64,000 nt of DNA from Hordeum vulgare subsp. vulgare. Taxonomy: Eukaryota; Streptophyta; Magnoliopsida; Poales; Poaceae. Under the pieces are notes generated by a model. The model saw only the letters and a list, made by a program, of their open reading frames with translations, had not been told where the DNA came from and did no database searches. This document shows, in pieces, positions 1 to 12,460 of this stretch. The stretch is taken from positions 328,188,581-328,252,580 of the forward strand of contig NC_058518.1 in assembly GCF_904849725.1 (NCBI RefSeq). Direction: 5' to 3'. Numbering within the stretch: the first letter of the stretch is position 1; each line of letters begins with the position of its first letter. A program made the translations under genes and the position numbers.

Positions 1-1505
1 GCTTTTCTATCGATATTTATTGCATTATGGGCTGTTAATACACATTATGGTACAATACTTATGCCTTTTCTCTCTTATTTTACAAGGTTTACATGAAGAG
101 GGAGGATGCTGGTAGCTGGAATTTTGGAACGGAAAAGGAGCAAATCTGAGAGACCTATTCTGCACAACTCCAAAGGTCCTGAAAACTTACGGAGAATTGT
201 TTTGGAATATATAAAAAATATTGGGCAAAAGAAATACATCAGGGGACCCACCAGGTGGCCACAAGCCAGGGGCACGGCCTACCCCCCTAGGCGCGCCCTA
301 CAGGCTTGTGGCCCCCCTGGCAAGCCTCCGGTGCCCATCTTATGCTATATGAAGGGTTTTGACCTGGAAAAAATCATATCACAACTTTCGGGGTGAAGCG
401 CCGCCGTATCGAGACGGAACTTCGGCAGAACCAATCTACAGCTCCGGCGAAGCTATTCTGTCGGGGAACCTTCCCTCCCGGATGGGGAAATCGAAGACGT
501 CATCATCACCGACGATACTCTCATCGAGAGAGGGTCAATCTCCATCAACATATTTATCAGTTTTTTCCACTATCTCCTATCCAACCCTAGTTCATCTCTT
601 GTATCCGATCTTTGTCTCAAAACCTAAGATTGGTACATGTGGGTTGCTAGTAGTGTTGATTACTCGCTGTAGTTGATGCTAGTTGGTTTACTTGGTGGGA
701 GATCATATGTGCAGATCCTTAATGATTATTAATACTCCTCTGATTATGAACACGAATATGCTTTGTGAGTAATTATGTTTGTTCCCGAGGATATGGGATA
801 AGTCTTGCTATAAGTAATCATGTGAATTTGGTATTCGTTCGATATTTTGATGAGATGTATGTTGTCTCTCCTCTAGTAGTGTCATGTGAACATCGACTAC
901 ATGACACTTTACCATCATTTGGGCATAGGGGAAGGCATTGGAAGTAATAAGTAGATGATGGGTTGCTAGAGTGACAGAAGCTTAAACCCTAGTTTATGCG
1001 TTGTTTCGTAAGGGGCTGATTTGGATCCCTATGTTTCATGCTATGGTTAGATCAATCTTAATTCTGCTTTCATAGTTGCGGATGCTTGAGAGAGAGTTTA
1101 ATCATAAGTGGGATGTTTATCCAAGTAAGGGCAACACCCAAGCACCGGTCCACCCACATACCATATTATCAAAGTAACGAACGCGAATCATATGAGCATG
1201 ATGAAAACTAGCTTGACAGAAATTCCCATGTGCCCTCGGGATCGCTTTTCTTTGTATAAGAGTTTGTCCAGGCTTGTCCTTTGCTACAAAAGGATTGGGC
1301 CACTTTGCTGCACCATTGTGACATTTGTAACTTGCTACCTGTTACGAATTACCTTATCACAAAACTATTTGTTACCGATAATTTTAGTGCTTGCAGAGAA
1401 TACCTTACTAACAACCACTTGTCATTTCCTTCCGCTCCTCGTTGTGTTCGACACTCTTACTTATCGAAAGGAATACGATAGATCCTCTACACTTGTGGGT
1501 CATCA
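1..1505 (+). mobile_element. 5' LTR of element A (start cut by window edge)
   Basis: It matches the 3' LTR at 6843-8308 along its length and ends in TCATCA just before the primer site. By comparison with the 3' LTR, about 25 bp including the opening TGATACGTCC lie before the window. A TATA-like stretch and a GC-rich leader are present. The small ORFs inside it are not genes. Confidence 0.85.
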
Positions 1506-1516
1506 AGACTCTTTTC

Positions 1517-1534
1517 TGGCGCCGTTGCCGGGGA
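1517..1534 (+). other. Primer binding site, tRNA-Asp type
   Basis: The sequence TGGCGCCGTTGCCGGGGA begins 11 bases after the LTR end. It is the complement of the 3' end of plant tRNA-Asp and is the usual primer site of Athila-lineage elements. Confidence 0.85.
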
Positions 1535-1611
1535 GTGAAGCGCCTTTGGTGAGTGGAACTTGGTAAGGAAAAATTTATATATTGTTCTAAAATTTACTAT
1601 CACTTGTCACT

Positions 1612-2650
1612 ATGGAAAATAATCCTTTAAGGGGCTTGTTCGGGGTATATTCACCCCGACCAAAAGCACAAAGAGATTCGCCTCAACTTGTTGCACCTAC
1701 TAAAAATATTTATTATGAAATTCCTTCGGGTATGATAGAAAAACTGCTAGCTAATCCTTATGCAGGAGATGGAACACTGCATCCTGATTTGCATCTAATC
1801 TATGTGGATGAAGTTTGTGGATTATTTAAGCTTGTAGATCTGCCCGAGGATGATGTCAAGATGAATGTCTTTCCTTTATCTTTGAAGGAGAAGGCGTTGA
1901 CGTGGTATAGGCTATGTGATGATATTGGATCATGGAACTACAATCGATTGAAATTGGAATTTCATCGGAAGTTTTATCCTATGCATCTGGTTCATAGTGA
2001 TTGCAATTATATTTATAATTTTTGGCCTCGTGAAGGATAAAGAATCTCTCAATCTTGGGGGAGGCTTAAGTCATTGTTATACTCATGCCCCAATGATGAG
2101 CTCTCGAGAGAAATTATTATTCATATTTTTTATGCTCGACTCTCTCGTAATGATCAATCCATGCTCGATACTTCTTGTGTTGGTTCCTTTATGAAGAAAG
2201 ATATTGAATTCAAATGGGACTTATTGGAAAGATTAAATGCAACTCTGAAGATTGGGAACTCGACGAAGGTAATGAGACACTTATAAGCCTTAAGTTTGAT
2301 TGTGTTAAATCCTTTATAGACACCGATGCTTTTCATGATTTTAGCACTAAATATGGACTTGACTCTCAGGTAGTAGATTCATTATGTGAATCTTTTGCTA
2401 CTCATGTCTATCTTCCAAAGGAGAAGTGGTTTAAATATCATCCTCCCATTGAAGTTAAAGTGGTTGAACCTATTAAAGTTGAAGAAGAAACTATTATTTA
2501 TAATGCTGATCCATTCCTACTGCTTATATTGAGAAACCACCCTTTCGTGTCAGAATAAAGGAACATGCTAAAGCTTCAACTGAGGTTCGTAAGAGTTGTA
2601 CTAGAACACCTATACCTCCTGAACATATTAAAGTTGAACCTAATATTGCT
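1612..2650 (+). pseudogene. gag polyprotein, degraded (element A)
   Basis: This is the capsid/nucleocapsid gene of element A. The first 142 residues are open from an ATG at 1612 and contain the conserved gag core with the motif ALTWYRL. An in-frame TAA at 2038 interrupts it, the same frame then resumes to 2286, and the reading then shifts frame to 2214-2558. No complete protein can be made. A related, differently broken copy lies at 50281-51440 in element F, and the two align well at the amino-acid level. Gag from such copies would package RNA in cytoplasmic particles, but this one is dead. Confidence 0.8.
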
Positions 2651-3010
2651 ATGGTTAAAGATCTCTTGGCTGATAATATTGATAGGCATGTCATTAATTT
2701 CTGTGATGAAGCTGCTAGGATTGCTAGACCTGATACTAAAGGTAAACATAGACCTATTGTTGGTGTGCCTGATGTTTCTGTTAAAATAGGAGATCATTGT
2801 TATCAGGGCTTATGTGATGTGGGTGCTAGTGTGAGTGCAATTCCCTTTACCATATACCAAAAAATTATGAATGATATTGCACCAGCTGAATTAGAAGAAA
2901 TTGATGTTACCATCAAGCTTGCTAATAGAGACAATATTGCACCAGTTGGGATTGTTAGAGATGTTAAGTCCTGTGTGGGAAAATAAAGTATCCTACTGAT
3001 TTTCTTGTTC
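2651..3010 (+). pseudogene. Retroviral-type aspartic protease remnant (element A)
   Basis: The translation from 2651 contains VSVKIGDHCYQGLCDVGASV, which holds the D-x-G-A active-site signature, followed by a typical flap and core region ending KLANRDNIAPVGIVRDV. A stop ends the frame at 2986. By comparison with 51445-51705 the protease continued through PTDFLVL and is cut at about 3010 by the LINE. In the family this protease cleaves the Gag-Pol precursor. Confidence 0.75.
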
Positions 3011-3135
3011 TTTTTTTTTGACCAGCTATTGTAGGGAATCACCCCACAGCTTTTCCTTTATTCCAGTAAAAAGAGAGTGTATGTACATGAGAGGATTTGG
3101 ATATACAATGGGGATGGGGGGAAGAGATACAAACC

Positions 3136-5416
3136 TCAAGGAGGTAGAAAAGAGATCCACTTAAGGAGATCATCCCTAAATCTAGCTTTAATCTTATGAG
3201 CTAAAAGGGAGATATCATGAGTGAAACTAGACTTCCATTTACTGAATCTAGGACGCTCATTGTTGAAAATCCTTGCATTTCGGACTGTCCAAGTATTCCA
3301 GCAAGCATTGAACACTACTTTAGAGAAAAAAGGATGCTGAAAATCTTTCTTGAGTGCCAAATAAGTGGCCCACATGGAAGTACCATGCAAGGAGATCTGA
3401 AGGTAGTTCCAAACCCTGCTGCTAAAAAGGCAGTTAAAAAAGAGATGATCCCTATCTTCTTTGACCATGGCATGACAAAAAACACATAGGATTGAATCAG
3501 ACACTTTCCAGTGACGGCGTTCAAGCATATCCTGTGTGTTGAGCCTGTCCATGATGAGCATCGAGGCAAACATCTTGATTTTCATGGTGCAACAACTCTT
3601 CCAAATCCAACACACCAATGGGTTGGGAATAATGGGCAGATGCACATGGATGTAGTATTTCTTAGCAGAATAAGCTTTACAGTCACTACTTGAGAGCCAA
3701 ATATCATTGCAAGATGGATCTCTATCAAGATTCAGGAGTAAGCATGTGACTGATTCCAACTCTTGGTGGGCCCTGTCAGCGAGAGGCAGGTGAAACATGT
3801 TGATCATGCTATTTGTCTGAAAAGCCTGGAAAACTTCCTCATAAGTGCAGAAAGTGTCAATAACAAAGGAGAACAATCTTTGGAACCGAAGAGCTACAGG
3901 CATGTTAGAATCTCCTAATGCCGAGGAATCAGACCAAAAGAGGAAGGTGTCTCCCATGTTGGGTTGGACATATGTGACAGCTCTGAAGTTGTCCATCTTC
4001 TTGAAGATGTCCTTCCACCAGAAAGATCCACAAAGGGAGGTACCTTGAGGAACTGTGTTGTGGTAATAGGTGTTCCGTATTAAATCAACCCAGGGTACAT
4101 CAGCTTTGTTTAAGAACGTATCCACATGTTTAAGCAACAGATCCTCATTCTGAACAGATAGATTCATAATTCCCAAGCCCCCCTTTATTTTTGGCCTACA
4201 CACTAGGTCCCGGGCTGCAAGGGAAGGGGCATTGTCTTGGCCATTCTTCCTCCACAAGCATTGTCTTTGTATCCTTTCCAACTGTTTAAGTATCCCTGGT
4301 GGTATATCCAAACTGCAGAGGAAAAAAATGGGAACAAAGGACAGGGCAGAATTGAGATATTGTAGACATCCCCCCTGTGCCAGGAAGGAGGAGCTAGGAG
4401 AGAGTCTCCTTTCCATACTATCAACCAAGGGCATTAGATCAATAATCTTTGGCCTGGTTGTCCCAACAGGTAAACCAAGATATGTAAAAGGTAGTGATCC
4501 AACCTTACAACCAAGGGAGTCAGCAAGTGTCTGAAGTTCACCCTGATCAATGTTGTTAGGCAACGGAGCAGACTTGTGATAGTTTACTTGGAGACCTGTG
4601 GATTGGGAGAAAAGCAGTAGCATGTTTTTGAATTCTAGCAGCTGAGATTCCACATCAGGTAGAATGATCAGAGTGTCATCTACATATTGAACAATTGGAA
4701 AGTCCTTGTTATGACAGGGTATTGGGAGCTGGATGAGGTCATCCTGCAAGAATTGGTTCACCAAGGTTTTGAGAAAATCAGCAACAATGGAAAAAAGGAG
4801 AGGAACATGGGATCCCCCTGCCTGACCCGCTTCTTGCACATATTTTTTTACCAGGAACTCCATTGAGAAGAACAGCAGAGGAGCCAGAACTGAGCAACTG
4901 CTGCACCCATAATATCCACTTAGCATTAAAACCTTTGTGCTTAAGGATCTGAAAAATGAACTCATGTTCCACAGAGTCAAAGGCCTTTTCAAAATCAAGT
5001 TTGAGGATGACAATTGGTTTTTTGGAGTGGTGGCATTGGTGTAGGTATTCCAGTGTCCAACCCACACAATCTTGTATGGTTCTGGACTTGATGAAACCAT
5101 ACTGATTTTTATGGATGCATTTCATGATTTGTAACTGCAGTCTATTGGCAATCATCTTGGATAGGAATTTAAGTCCCATACCAGTAAGGGAGATAGGTCT
5201 GAAGTCACCAACTTGCTCAGGAGAACTCTTTTTGGGCACCAAGGTAATATAGGATGAGTCCATATTTTCCAACTGTGCAATCCCTAGATGAAAGTGAGCT
5301 GCAAGCTGGTAAAATTCAGGACAAATAATATGCCAACATTTCTTGAAGAAAAGGCCATTGAAGCCATCTCGACTAGGAGCCATATCAATTGGCATTTCTT
5401 TGACAGTCCTATCCAT
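3136..5416 (-). pseudogene. LINE reverse transcriptase with C-terminal zinc-binding region, frameshifted
   Basis: The RT fingers and palm lie in one frame (5416 to about 4830), with FRPISL, the FIKSRTIQD block and [10 protein letters not shown] carrying the first catalytic aspartate. A frameshift near 4825, at the RQGDP motif, moves the rest to another frame, which is open for 654 codons to 3136. That frame carries the active-site box YVDDTLII, the TYLGLPVG block and a C-terminal region with conserved Cys and His (CVFCHAMVKEDRDHLFFNC) typical of plant LINE zf-RVT. With the frameshift and the upstream stop, no active RT can be made. Confidence 0.85.
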
Positions 5417-6661
5417 TTACTCTTTGGTGAAAGGCAGTGTCAAAACATCAAGCCCTTCCACTCTATGAATGAGAGACAAAAGATTAAAAGCCAAATTAAT
5501 TCCTTGAGAGGATCCCATCCTGTTCTTGAAGGAAGTCCAAAAACATCCTACAATCTGTTCATGATCAGTTATAACAGACCCATCTGTCAATTTAAGAGAT
5601 GAAATGGAGTTTCTTCTGTATCTTTCAGTAGCCATGGCATGGAAAAACTTAGTATTTTCCTCTCCAACCTTGATGAATCTGATGGTAGCTCTCTTTTTCC
5701 AGTATAGAAATTGCAAATGTAGTAGGTGATCTAGGTGTAGTTTGACAATCAGTCTGAAATTAGCTTCATGTCTGAAAAGGGGTCTGAGCTCCTCAAGATC
5801 ATCCAGACATAGCACCACTTTATTGCACTTATCAATGAGTGTTTTGAGCTTTGAGAGACTAGTCTGCCATCTCTTTAGAGCCTGTCTTAGGTGCTTAAAT
5901 TTATCCATGATGATGGCAGTGATGTGACCTCTCCTAGAAGGGTTCTTCGAAGAATTTTGTACACAGTCCATAAACCCATCCATCTCCACCCAATAATTTT
6001 CAAACCGAAAGAATTTACATTTTGGGATGGAAGTGTTGACTGTCACCACACAGGGAACATGATCATATGCAGATTTGGCTAAAGGCAGAACTTGAGTCAA
6101 GGGATAAGATGATATCCAATTGGCAGAAGTAAAGAACCAATCCAATTGCTCTATAAGGGGTGAGTCTTGCATATTGGACCAAGTGAAAGACCTTCCTTTG
6201 AGGGGCAATTCTAAAAGACCCAGATGGCCAATGATCTCATTAAAGATGAACATGTCATTCACATCAGCACTAGGGAGATTTCTATTGGAAGGGGAGCGAA
6301 TAAAGTTAAAATCGCCAAGCAGCAGCCAACCGTCATTTGCAGGGATACTAAGATGGTATAGCCAGCTGACAAACTGATCCCTAGACTAACCCTGACAAGG
6401 ACCATAGACATTAACCAGAGTCCAAGCTTGAGAGGTGTGTTTTGAGGTGAATGACACAATTAAACCAAAAGTCGGTGTTTCAACCAAGGTGCATGTTAAA
6501 ACAGAATAATTCCATCGGGTGATCAATCCACCAAAGGCACCACGCGATGGAATATAGGCAAATTGGTCAAATATTTTGGGGGCAAAAACTTCTAACAGTC
6601 CGAAAATCAATATGCTGCATTTTAGTTTCCTGAAGACAAACAACCGTAGATAAGCTTTCAT
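5417..6661 (-). pseudogene. LINE endonuclease and linker region, broken
   Basis: Read from right to left, the AP-type endonuclease begins with VVCLQETKMQHIDF in one frame near 6640, shifts frame near 6570, and continues through YIPSRGAFGGLITRW, NVYGPCQG, LLLGDFNFIRSPSNR and the YDHVPCVV block. The catalytic E of QETK, the GDFN motif and the D/H of the YDH motif are visible. A stop lies near 6386 and a TAA at 5417-5419 separates it from the RT frame. In the family this nuclease nicks the target DNA to prime reverse transcription. The start of the domain is missing. Confidence 0.8.
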
Positions 6662-6674
6662 CTGTTTTTTTTGA

Positions 6675-6842
6675 ACTGCCCTTTGTCGAGAGAGAATATG
6701 ATGGTATTGTTGTTCTGATCATGATCATGATGCATGCATGTTCGTATCTTGTTTTGTCGACACCTCTCTCCCTAAACATGTGGGCATATTTATTGAGCTC
6801 GGCTTTCGCTTGAGGACAAGCGAGGTCTAAGCTTGGGGGATT
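6675..6842 (+). other. 3' untranslated tail and polypurine tract of element A
   Basis: This segment resumes element A after the LINE. It carries a perfect hairpin, TCGCTTG-AGGA-CAAGCGA, at 6806-6823 and the purine-rich AAGCTTGGGGGA (6830-6840) immediately before the 3' LTR. The polypurine tract primes plus-strand synthesis in the family. No coding sequence is seen. Confidence 0.7.
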
Positions 6843-8308
6843 TGATACGTCCATTTTGCATCATGCTTTCATGTTGATATTTATTGCTTTTTGGGCTATT
6901 ATTTCACTTCACGGTATAATGCCAGCAGCTGGGATTCTGGCCTGAAAAAGGAGCAAGTTTGAGATGCCTATTCTGTGCAACTCCAAAAGCCGTGAAAATC
7001 AACGTGGATTTTTTTGGGAATATATAAAAAATACTGGGCCGAAGAAGTGCCAGAGGGGCGCCAGCAGGTGGCCACAAGCCTGCTAGGCGCGGCCACCCCC
7101 TGGCTGCGCCTAGGGGGCTTGTGGGCTCCCTGCTGGCCCACTGGCTCCCCTCTTCTGCTATATGAAGGGTTTCGTTCCGAAACAATTCAGGGGAAGCCTT
7201 TTCGGAGGATTCGCCGCCGCCACGAGGCGGAACTTGAGCAGAACCAATCTAGAGCTCCGGCAGGACGATCCTGCCGGGGAAACTTCCCTCCCGGCGGGGG
7301 GAAATCGTCGCCATCGTCATCACCAACACTCCTCTCATCGGAGGGGACTCATCACCATCAACATGTTCATCAGCACCATCTCATCTCCAAACCCTAGTTC
7401 ATCTCTTGTAACCAATCTCCGTCTCGCGACTCCGATTGGTACTTGTAAGGTTGCTAGTAGTGTTAATTACTCTTTGTAGTTGATGCTAGTTGGATTATTT
7501 GGTGGAAGAGTTTATGTTCAGATCCTTGATGCTACTCATTACCTCTCTGATCATGAATATGATTATGCTTTGTGAGTAGTTTCTTTTGTTCCTGAGGACA
7601 TGGGATAAGTCATGTTAATAGTAGTCATGTGAATTTGGTATTCGTTCGATATTTTGATGTGTTGTATGTTGTTTTTCCTCTAGTGGTGTTATGTGAACGT
7701 CGACTACATACCAATTCACCATTATTTGGGCCTAGAGGAAGGCATTGGGAAGTAGTAAGTAGATGATGGGTTGCTAGAGTGACAGAAGCTTAAACCCTAG
7801 TTTATGCGTTGCTTTGTAAGGGGTTGATTTGGATCCACTAGTTTAATGCTATGGTTAGACTTTGTCTTAACTCTTCTTTCATGGTTGCGGATGCTTGCGA
7901 GAGGGGTTAATCATAAGTGGGATGCTTGTCCAAGTAAGGGCAGTACCCAAGCGCCGGTCCACCCACATATCAAACTATCAAAGTAACGAACGCGAATCAT
8001 ATGAACATGATGAAAACTAGCATGACAGAAATTCCCGTGTGTCCTCGGGAGCGTTTTTCCTCCTATAAGACTTTGTCCATGCTTGTCCCTTTCTACAAAA
8101 GGGATTGGGCCACTTTGCTGCACAGTTGCTACTTTTGTTACTTGCTACGAATCATATCACCACACAACTACTTGTTACCGATAATTTCAGCGCTTGTAGA
8201 TATTACCTTGCTGAAAACCACTTGTCAGATCCTTCTGCTCCTCATTGGGTTCAACACTCTTACTTATCGAAAGGACTACGATAGATCCCCTATACTTGTG
8301 GGTCATCA
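6843..8308 (+). mobile_element. 3' LTR of element A
   Basis: It runs from TGATACGTCC to GGGTCATCA, 1466 bp, and matches 1-1505. The GC-rich middle near 7060-7150 is strongly diverged from the other LTR. Confidence 0.9.
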
Positions 8309-9068
8309 GGTACCCCAAGCATAAGGAACATCCTTCTTTGTAAGCTCATTGAGAGGTGCAACAATGGTGCTGAAATCTCTCACAAAACGCCTATAAAACC
8401 CGGTGAGTCCAAGAAAACTCCTCACTTGTGTGACCGTTTTGGGCTGCAGCCAACTCTCAATAGATTCTGTCTTGGCTTTATCAACTTCAATTCCCTATGG
8501 AGCAACAACATATATAGCCAAGAAAAGATACTCGGTCGATGCAAAAGGTGCACTTCCCAAGGTTGCCAAACAAACGTGCATCATGTAGAGAAATAAAAAC
8601 ATCACACAAATGTTCCAAGTGTTCCTCTAAAGATCTACTATAAATCAGTATATCATCAAAGTAGACTACCACAAATCGTCCAATAAAAGCACATAAAACC
8701 TCATTCATTAATCCCATGAAAATGCTAGGTGCATTAGTCAACCCAAAAGGCATAACTAACCACTCATATAATACAAACTTAGTATTAAATGTTGTTTTCC
8801 ATTCATCTCCCAATTTCATGCAAATTTCATGGTATCCACTATGCAAATCAACTTTGGAGAAAATTGTAGAGCCACTTAATTCATCAAGCATATCATCTAG
8901 CCTAGGAATAGGATGACGATAACGAATAGTAATATTATTAATGCCTCTACAATCAACACACATACACGAGGTACCATCCTTTTTCGGCACTAGAATAAAA
9001 GGAACAACACAAGGACTAAGAAATTCGCGTATATAACCTTTGTCGAGCAGCTCCTCTACTTGACACAT
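8309..9068 (-). pseudogene. Gypsy reverse transcriptase, truncated by element A
   Basis: The frame from 9068 reads through [34 protein letters not shown] and the active-site box YFDDILIYS. Beyond about 8490 the frame breaks, but the homology continues in another frame through [17 protein letters not shown] down to KKDVPYAWG at 8309. There the LTR of element A cuts it. The catalytic aspartates of motif A and of YFDD are present. Truncation and frameshift make it inactive. Confidence 0.85.
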
Positions 9069-9083
9069 AATCTCCTTCGTCTC

Positions 9084-9905
9084 CTATGGATTGGTGTGGT
9101 ATGGTGCATGGTTGGGTAGCGATGCACCGGGAATTAAGTCAATCTGATGCTCAATCCCTCTAATAGGTGGTAATCCCGATGGCATGTCTTGTGGAAAGAC
9201 GTCATTGTACTCCTGCAAAATGTTAATAACAGCAGGAGGCAAAGAGGGAGGCATGTCCTCGAATGAAAATAATACCTCTTTGCATACGAAAGCATAGCAA
9301 ACAAATGTAGTAACATCCAAATCAGTAATATCAGATTTAGTGGCAAGTAAACAACCACTCTTCAGCTTTATTTTAGATGCAACACTAGATGATGGTTTAT
9401 TAGGCTTATTGTGTTGCTCAAATTCTTTTGCTACAATCTGATTTTCACTCTTATGTAGGTCATATTTTGCTTTACTAGCTCTAGCATTGTCATCTTTCAT
9501 AATATGTTCAGGAGACATAGGAAGCAAAGTTATATTTTGATCCTTATGAACAAGAGTATACTGATTTGTCCTACCATGGTGTACATAATTTTTATCAAAT
9601 TGCCATGGTCTACCAAGTAAAAAGGGGCATGCTTGCATGGGTACCACATCACAATCAAAAAAAATAGAATATGTAGCAATGCTAAAATGCACCCGAACAG
9701 TATGTGTTACCTTAACCTTGCCACTGTTGTTGAACCACTAGATGTAATAAGGATGAGGATGTGGTATGGTGGTGACAGACAGCTTCTCCACCATCTCCAT
9801 GCTAGCTAAGTTGTTCCAAGTCCCGCCATCGATGATTACGTGAACATAACTTCCCTTCACAACTCCCTTTGTATGGAGCAAGTTGTCCCTCTGATTTTGC
9901 CCAGC
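9084..9905 (-). pseudogene. Gypsy protease region and protease-RT linker
   Basis: The translation carries IIDGGTWNNLAS near 9830 (the D-x-G active-site region of a gypsy protease), then VPMQACPFLLGRPWQFD, a lysine- and serine-rich linker, and DVFPQDMPSGLPPIRGIEHQIDL leading into RT. A stop falls in front of the RT frame at about 9081 and another near 9737. The order protease then RT agrees with a gypsy pol. Confidence 0.75.
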
Positions 9906-11329
9906 CTATGTTCCCTGCACACTTACAACACGTTGAGAAACTAAGCTTTCATACCTATCAGTGTAGTCAATAGCCATGTATTGTGTCTCTTGTTCAACAT
10001 CATCTACACCGTGTTCTTCACTTGCAATAAGAGCCAGAGTCTCCTCGTCATAATCACTAGCGGGGTCATATCCACCATCCTCGGTAATAATCATCACATG
10101 CTTGGATGGGCACTCTCTCGAATGACCTCCACCCTTGTGACGATGACAGATAACCTCATGTGTTTGCCCTGTGGATGCCATGGATGAAGAAGAGCTCTAT
10201 CCTGGCGTGGAAGGTGTTCTCTTGGTGAAGGGTGGGGTAGGGTCCTGTTTCCTGGTATCTCTGTTGGAATTGGTGGCTGAAGTAGGCGGTGCTGATGCAG
10301 GAGGACATGTGGAAGTAGATGAGTTCTGTGGCGTCCATGAGGAAGTGCGACCTGCAGAAAAGTTAGTTCTCGCAAATGCATGTCGATCATGCACTTCATG
10401 TTCAGCTTTGCAAGCAAGATGGAATAAATGAGTGATGGTGTTATAATCCTTATATTCTAGAATAGTCTGAATATCTCTATTTAATCCACCCATAAAACAT
10501 GCAACCATAGCTTCATTGTCCTCAACAATACCACATCTAATCATGCCAGTTTGTAATTCCTGATAATATTTTTCTACAGAAATTTTTCCTTGTCTTAAAC
10601 GCTGCAATTTTTAAGTAATTCATGTTGATAATGGAACCCAACTAGTATGCATAGCAATTTTCAAAGCAGACCAAGTAGTTGGAATATTAGCATGATGTAT
10701 TCGACAATGTTCAGACCACCAAACACAAGCAAAACTAGTGAATGAACAAACAACAGCAGCAACACGTCTATCTTCAGGAAATTGTAAGCATGTAAAATGT
10801 TGATCTATTTCTAACTCCCAAGTAAGATATATATCAGGAACATATTGACCATCAAATGTAGGAATATTCAATTTAAGTTTAGGGAGATGGTCATGATCCC
10901 GTACCTGAGGGGGTGGTGCAACCCTACCATTGCGATTGTATCCATGTGGACGACCTGTGGCTTGTGGTGGTTGTGGTTGTGCCAGGTCCTGATTTGGAGC
11001 AACCTCTCCCTCATCATCATAATCACCATCATAATCCTCATTCTTCTTAGCCACATAAACCTCAATAGCAGCGACTGGAGGAGCAGCAGCGGGAGCAGAT
11101 GGTGGTGGTAGACAGGAAAGCTCCACACTGAACTTGGCGTCCATTTGGCATCAAATGTCTTCTCCAAACTGTCTAGCTTATCCATGGCCTCTCCAAGGCT
11201 GGTCACGAAGTCTTCGACCTGGTCAGCCATCATTTGCTGAAATTTATCATGGAGCTCCTGGTTGGTGAGACTCTCCCAGTCGATCGTGTAGCCTTGTGAT
11301 CCTTGCATGGTTAGCAGCAATAGGAACAC
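9906..11329 (-). pseudogene. Chromovirus gag, broken
   Basis: The N-terminal part (11329 to about 11145) has ESLTNQELHDKFQQMM and a coiled-coil-like stretch. The gag core follows in a shifted frame from 11144, with LKLNIPTFDGQYVPDIYLTW and FACVWWSEH. Another frame change leads to RQGKISVEKYYQELQTGMIR from 10607. The C-terminal zinc knuckle near 10150 reads CHRHKGGGHSRECPSK; the second cysteine of the usual C-x2-C-x4-H-x4-C has become histidine. The gene is dead in at least three places. Confidence 0.75.
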
Positions 11330-12460
11330 AGAAGAATATGAGCCTACAGACTATGAGGAAGTGGTAGTGGTGGTACTGGTGGTGGTGGTGTGTCACAAAT
11401 CCGTCAAGCAAATCTCATATTCTTACCAGTTCTTACCGAGCAGCATGTGGTCATCGGCAACCGGTGTAGTTAAAACTATCAAAGCTTGGATAAAGCGATT
11501 GCCACGTGATGTCAAACACACGATGTAGATATATGTGGAGCTGGGAAGGCTTATAATATGGTAGCAAAAAGGGTCAGCAATTATCTGTTCAGAAATGCAA
11601 AGTTGAAAGGACGCTCAATGACAGTACCGTGATGGTCCTAGACTAGACCGTACTAGAGACGCGAGCCTAGAACACCAACAAAATCACGACGCTACACGTA
11701 ATCAAGGGAAGGGCCACTCTGATTTTCTTTCCTTTTTTGCGCTCCTTTTTTGCACTCTTTTTTACAGATAATCACTATAATGGCGAGTGTCTCAAAACTC
11801 TTTTGAAGGACTAAAAACAGGATAGGCACGAATTTTTATTTTTTTGACTAATTTTTTCCCGGAGCAATATGGGCCTGCGACGACCAAAAATTGCAACAAA
11901 AATCACTATGGTGGCGAGCGTCTCAAAACTCTGTAAAAACCTAACAACACGATAGGGAAAAAATTCATCCTCCAAAATTTTGGCCTAAAAAGTGCTCTGA
12001 AAAGCATGCCACACTCTTTTTTCCGAAGCCTACTCAGGAAAGGAAAAGCGAAACCAAAAACAAGAGGATCTTGAAATTAACCTAATACGTAAATGACTCA
12101 GACAAGGATTGGTGGTGGTGATATATGGCAGCAAGGATGATGGTGGCGTGGTGGTGGTATATGGGAGCAGCGATGATGGTAGCGTGGTGGTGGTACATGG
12201 CAGTGATGAAAGATGGCGCGGTGGCGGCGTGACAACCTGTGAACAGAACTCAAAACTCTAAAGGACTAGACACTAATACCAGCAACTCGACACGACGATG
12301 TAACCGCAAATTCAACAAAGCAAAATACTGAAAAACTATGCAAATGATCGGATTGGTTCGGATATGATGATCTAACCCTTTTTTTGGCTTTCCGTCGACT
12401 GTAGCTATGAAGAAAAAATGTGATCTAACTACGAAAAACTGGTAAAATCTCACCAAGCAA
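11330..12460 (-). other. Leader (5' untranslated region) of the chromovirus
   Basis: About 1.1 kb between the primer site and gag, with no supported coding sequence. It holds a diverged direct duplication of some 57 bp (about 11768-11825 and 11904-11960, sharing GGCGAGYGTCTCAAAACTC) and the minisatellite at 12105-12235. Confidence 0.55.
12105..12235 (+). repeat. Short minisatellite, about 35 bp unit, three copies
   Basis: Three diverged copies of a unit starting GGTGGTGGTATATGG and ending GATGATGGTGGCGT follow each other in the chromovirus leader. Confidence 0.65.

Larger units (their letters stand above)
3011..6664 (-). mobile_element. 5'-truncated LINE (non-LTR retrotransposon)
   Basis: A minus-strand LINE with its poly-A tail read as T9 at 3011-3019 on the plus strand. 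It keeps part of the endonuclease, the reverse transcriptase and a C-terminal zf-RVT-like region, but has no ORF1 and starts inside the endonuclease just before the QETK motif, so it is 5' truncated. The 10-mer TTTTTTTTGA flanks it at 3012-3021 and 6665-6674; this could be the target duplication, although it overlaps the tail. It sits between the protease remnant and the 3' untranslated region of element A. Several frameshifts and stops make it inactive. Confidence 0.85.
1..8308 (+). mobile_element. Athila-lineage (Sabrina-like) Ty3/gypsy retrotransposon A, internally rearranged
   Basis: A near-complete LTR retrotransposon whose 5' LTR starts just before the window. Its order is 5' LTR (1-1505), a tRNA-Asp-type primer site, gag and protease remnants, a minus-strand LINE, a short 3' untranslated tail with a polypurine tract, and the 3' LTR (6843-8308). 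Reverse transcriptase, RNase H and integrase are missing; the LINE occupies the place where they should be. The 3' end abuts a chromovirus RT at 8309, so element A inserted into that chromovirus. The expected right target duplicate would be GGTAC at 8309-8313; the left one lies outside the window. The two LTRs differ strongly in their GC-rich middle, so the insertion is old. The family name is inferred from recalled LTR sequence. Confidence 0.8.

Noticed and set aside
3217..4534. Plus-strand ORFs of 60-100 codons opposite the LINE
   Set aside because: They are antisense shadows of the LINE reverse transcriptase.
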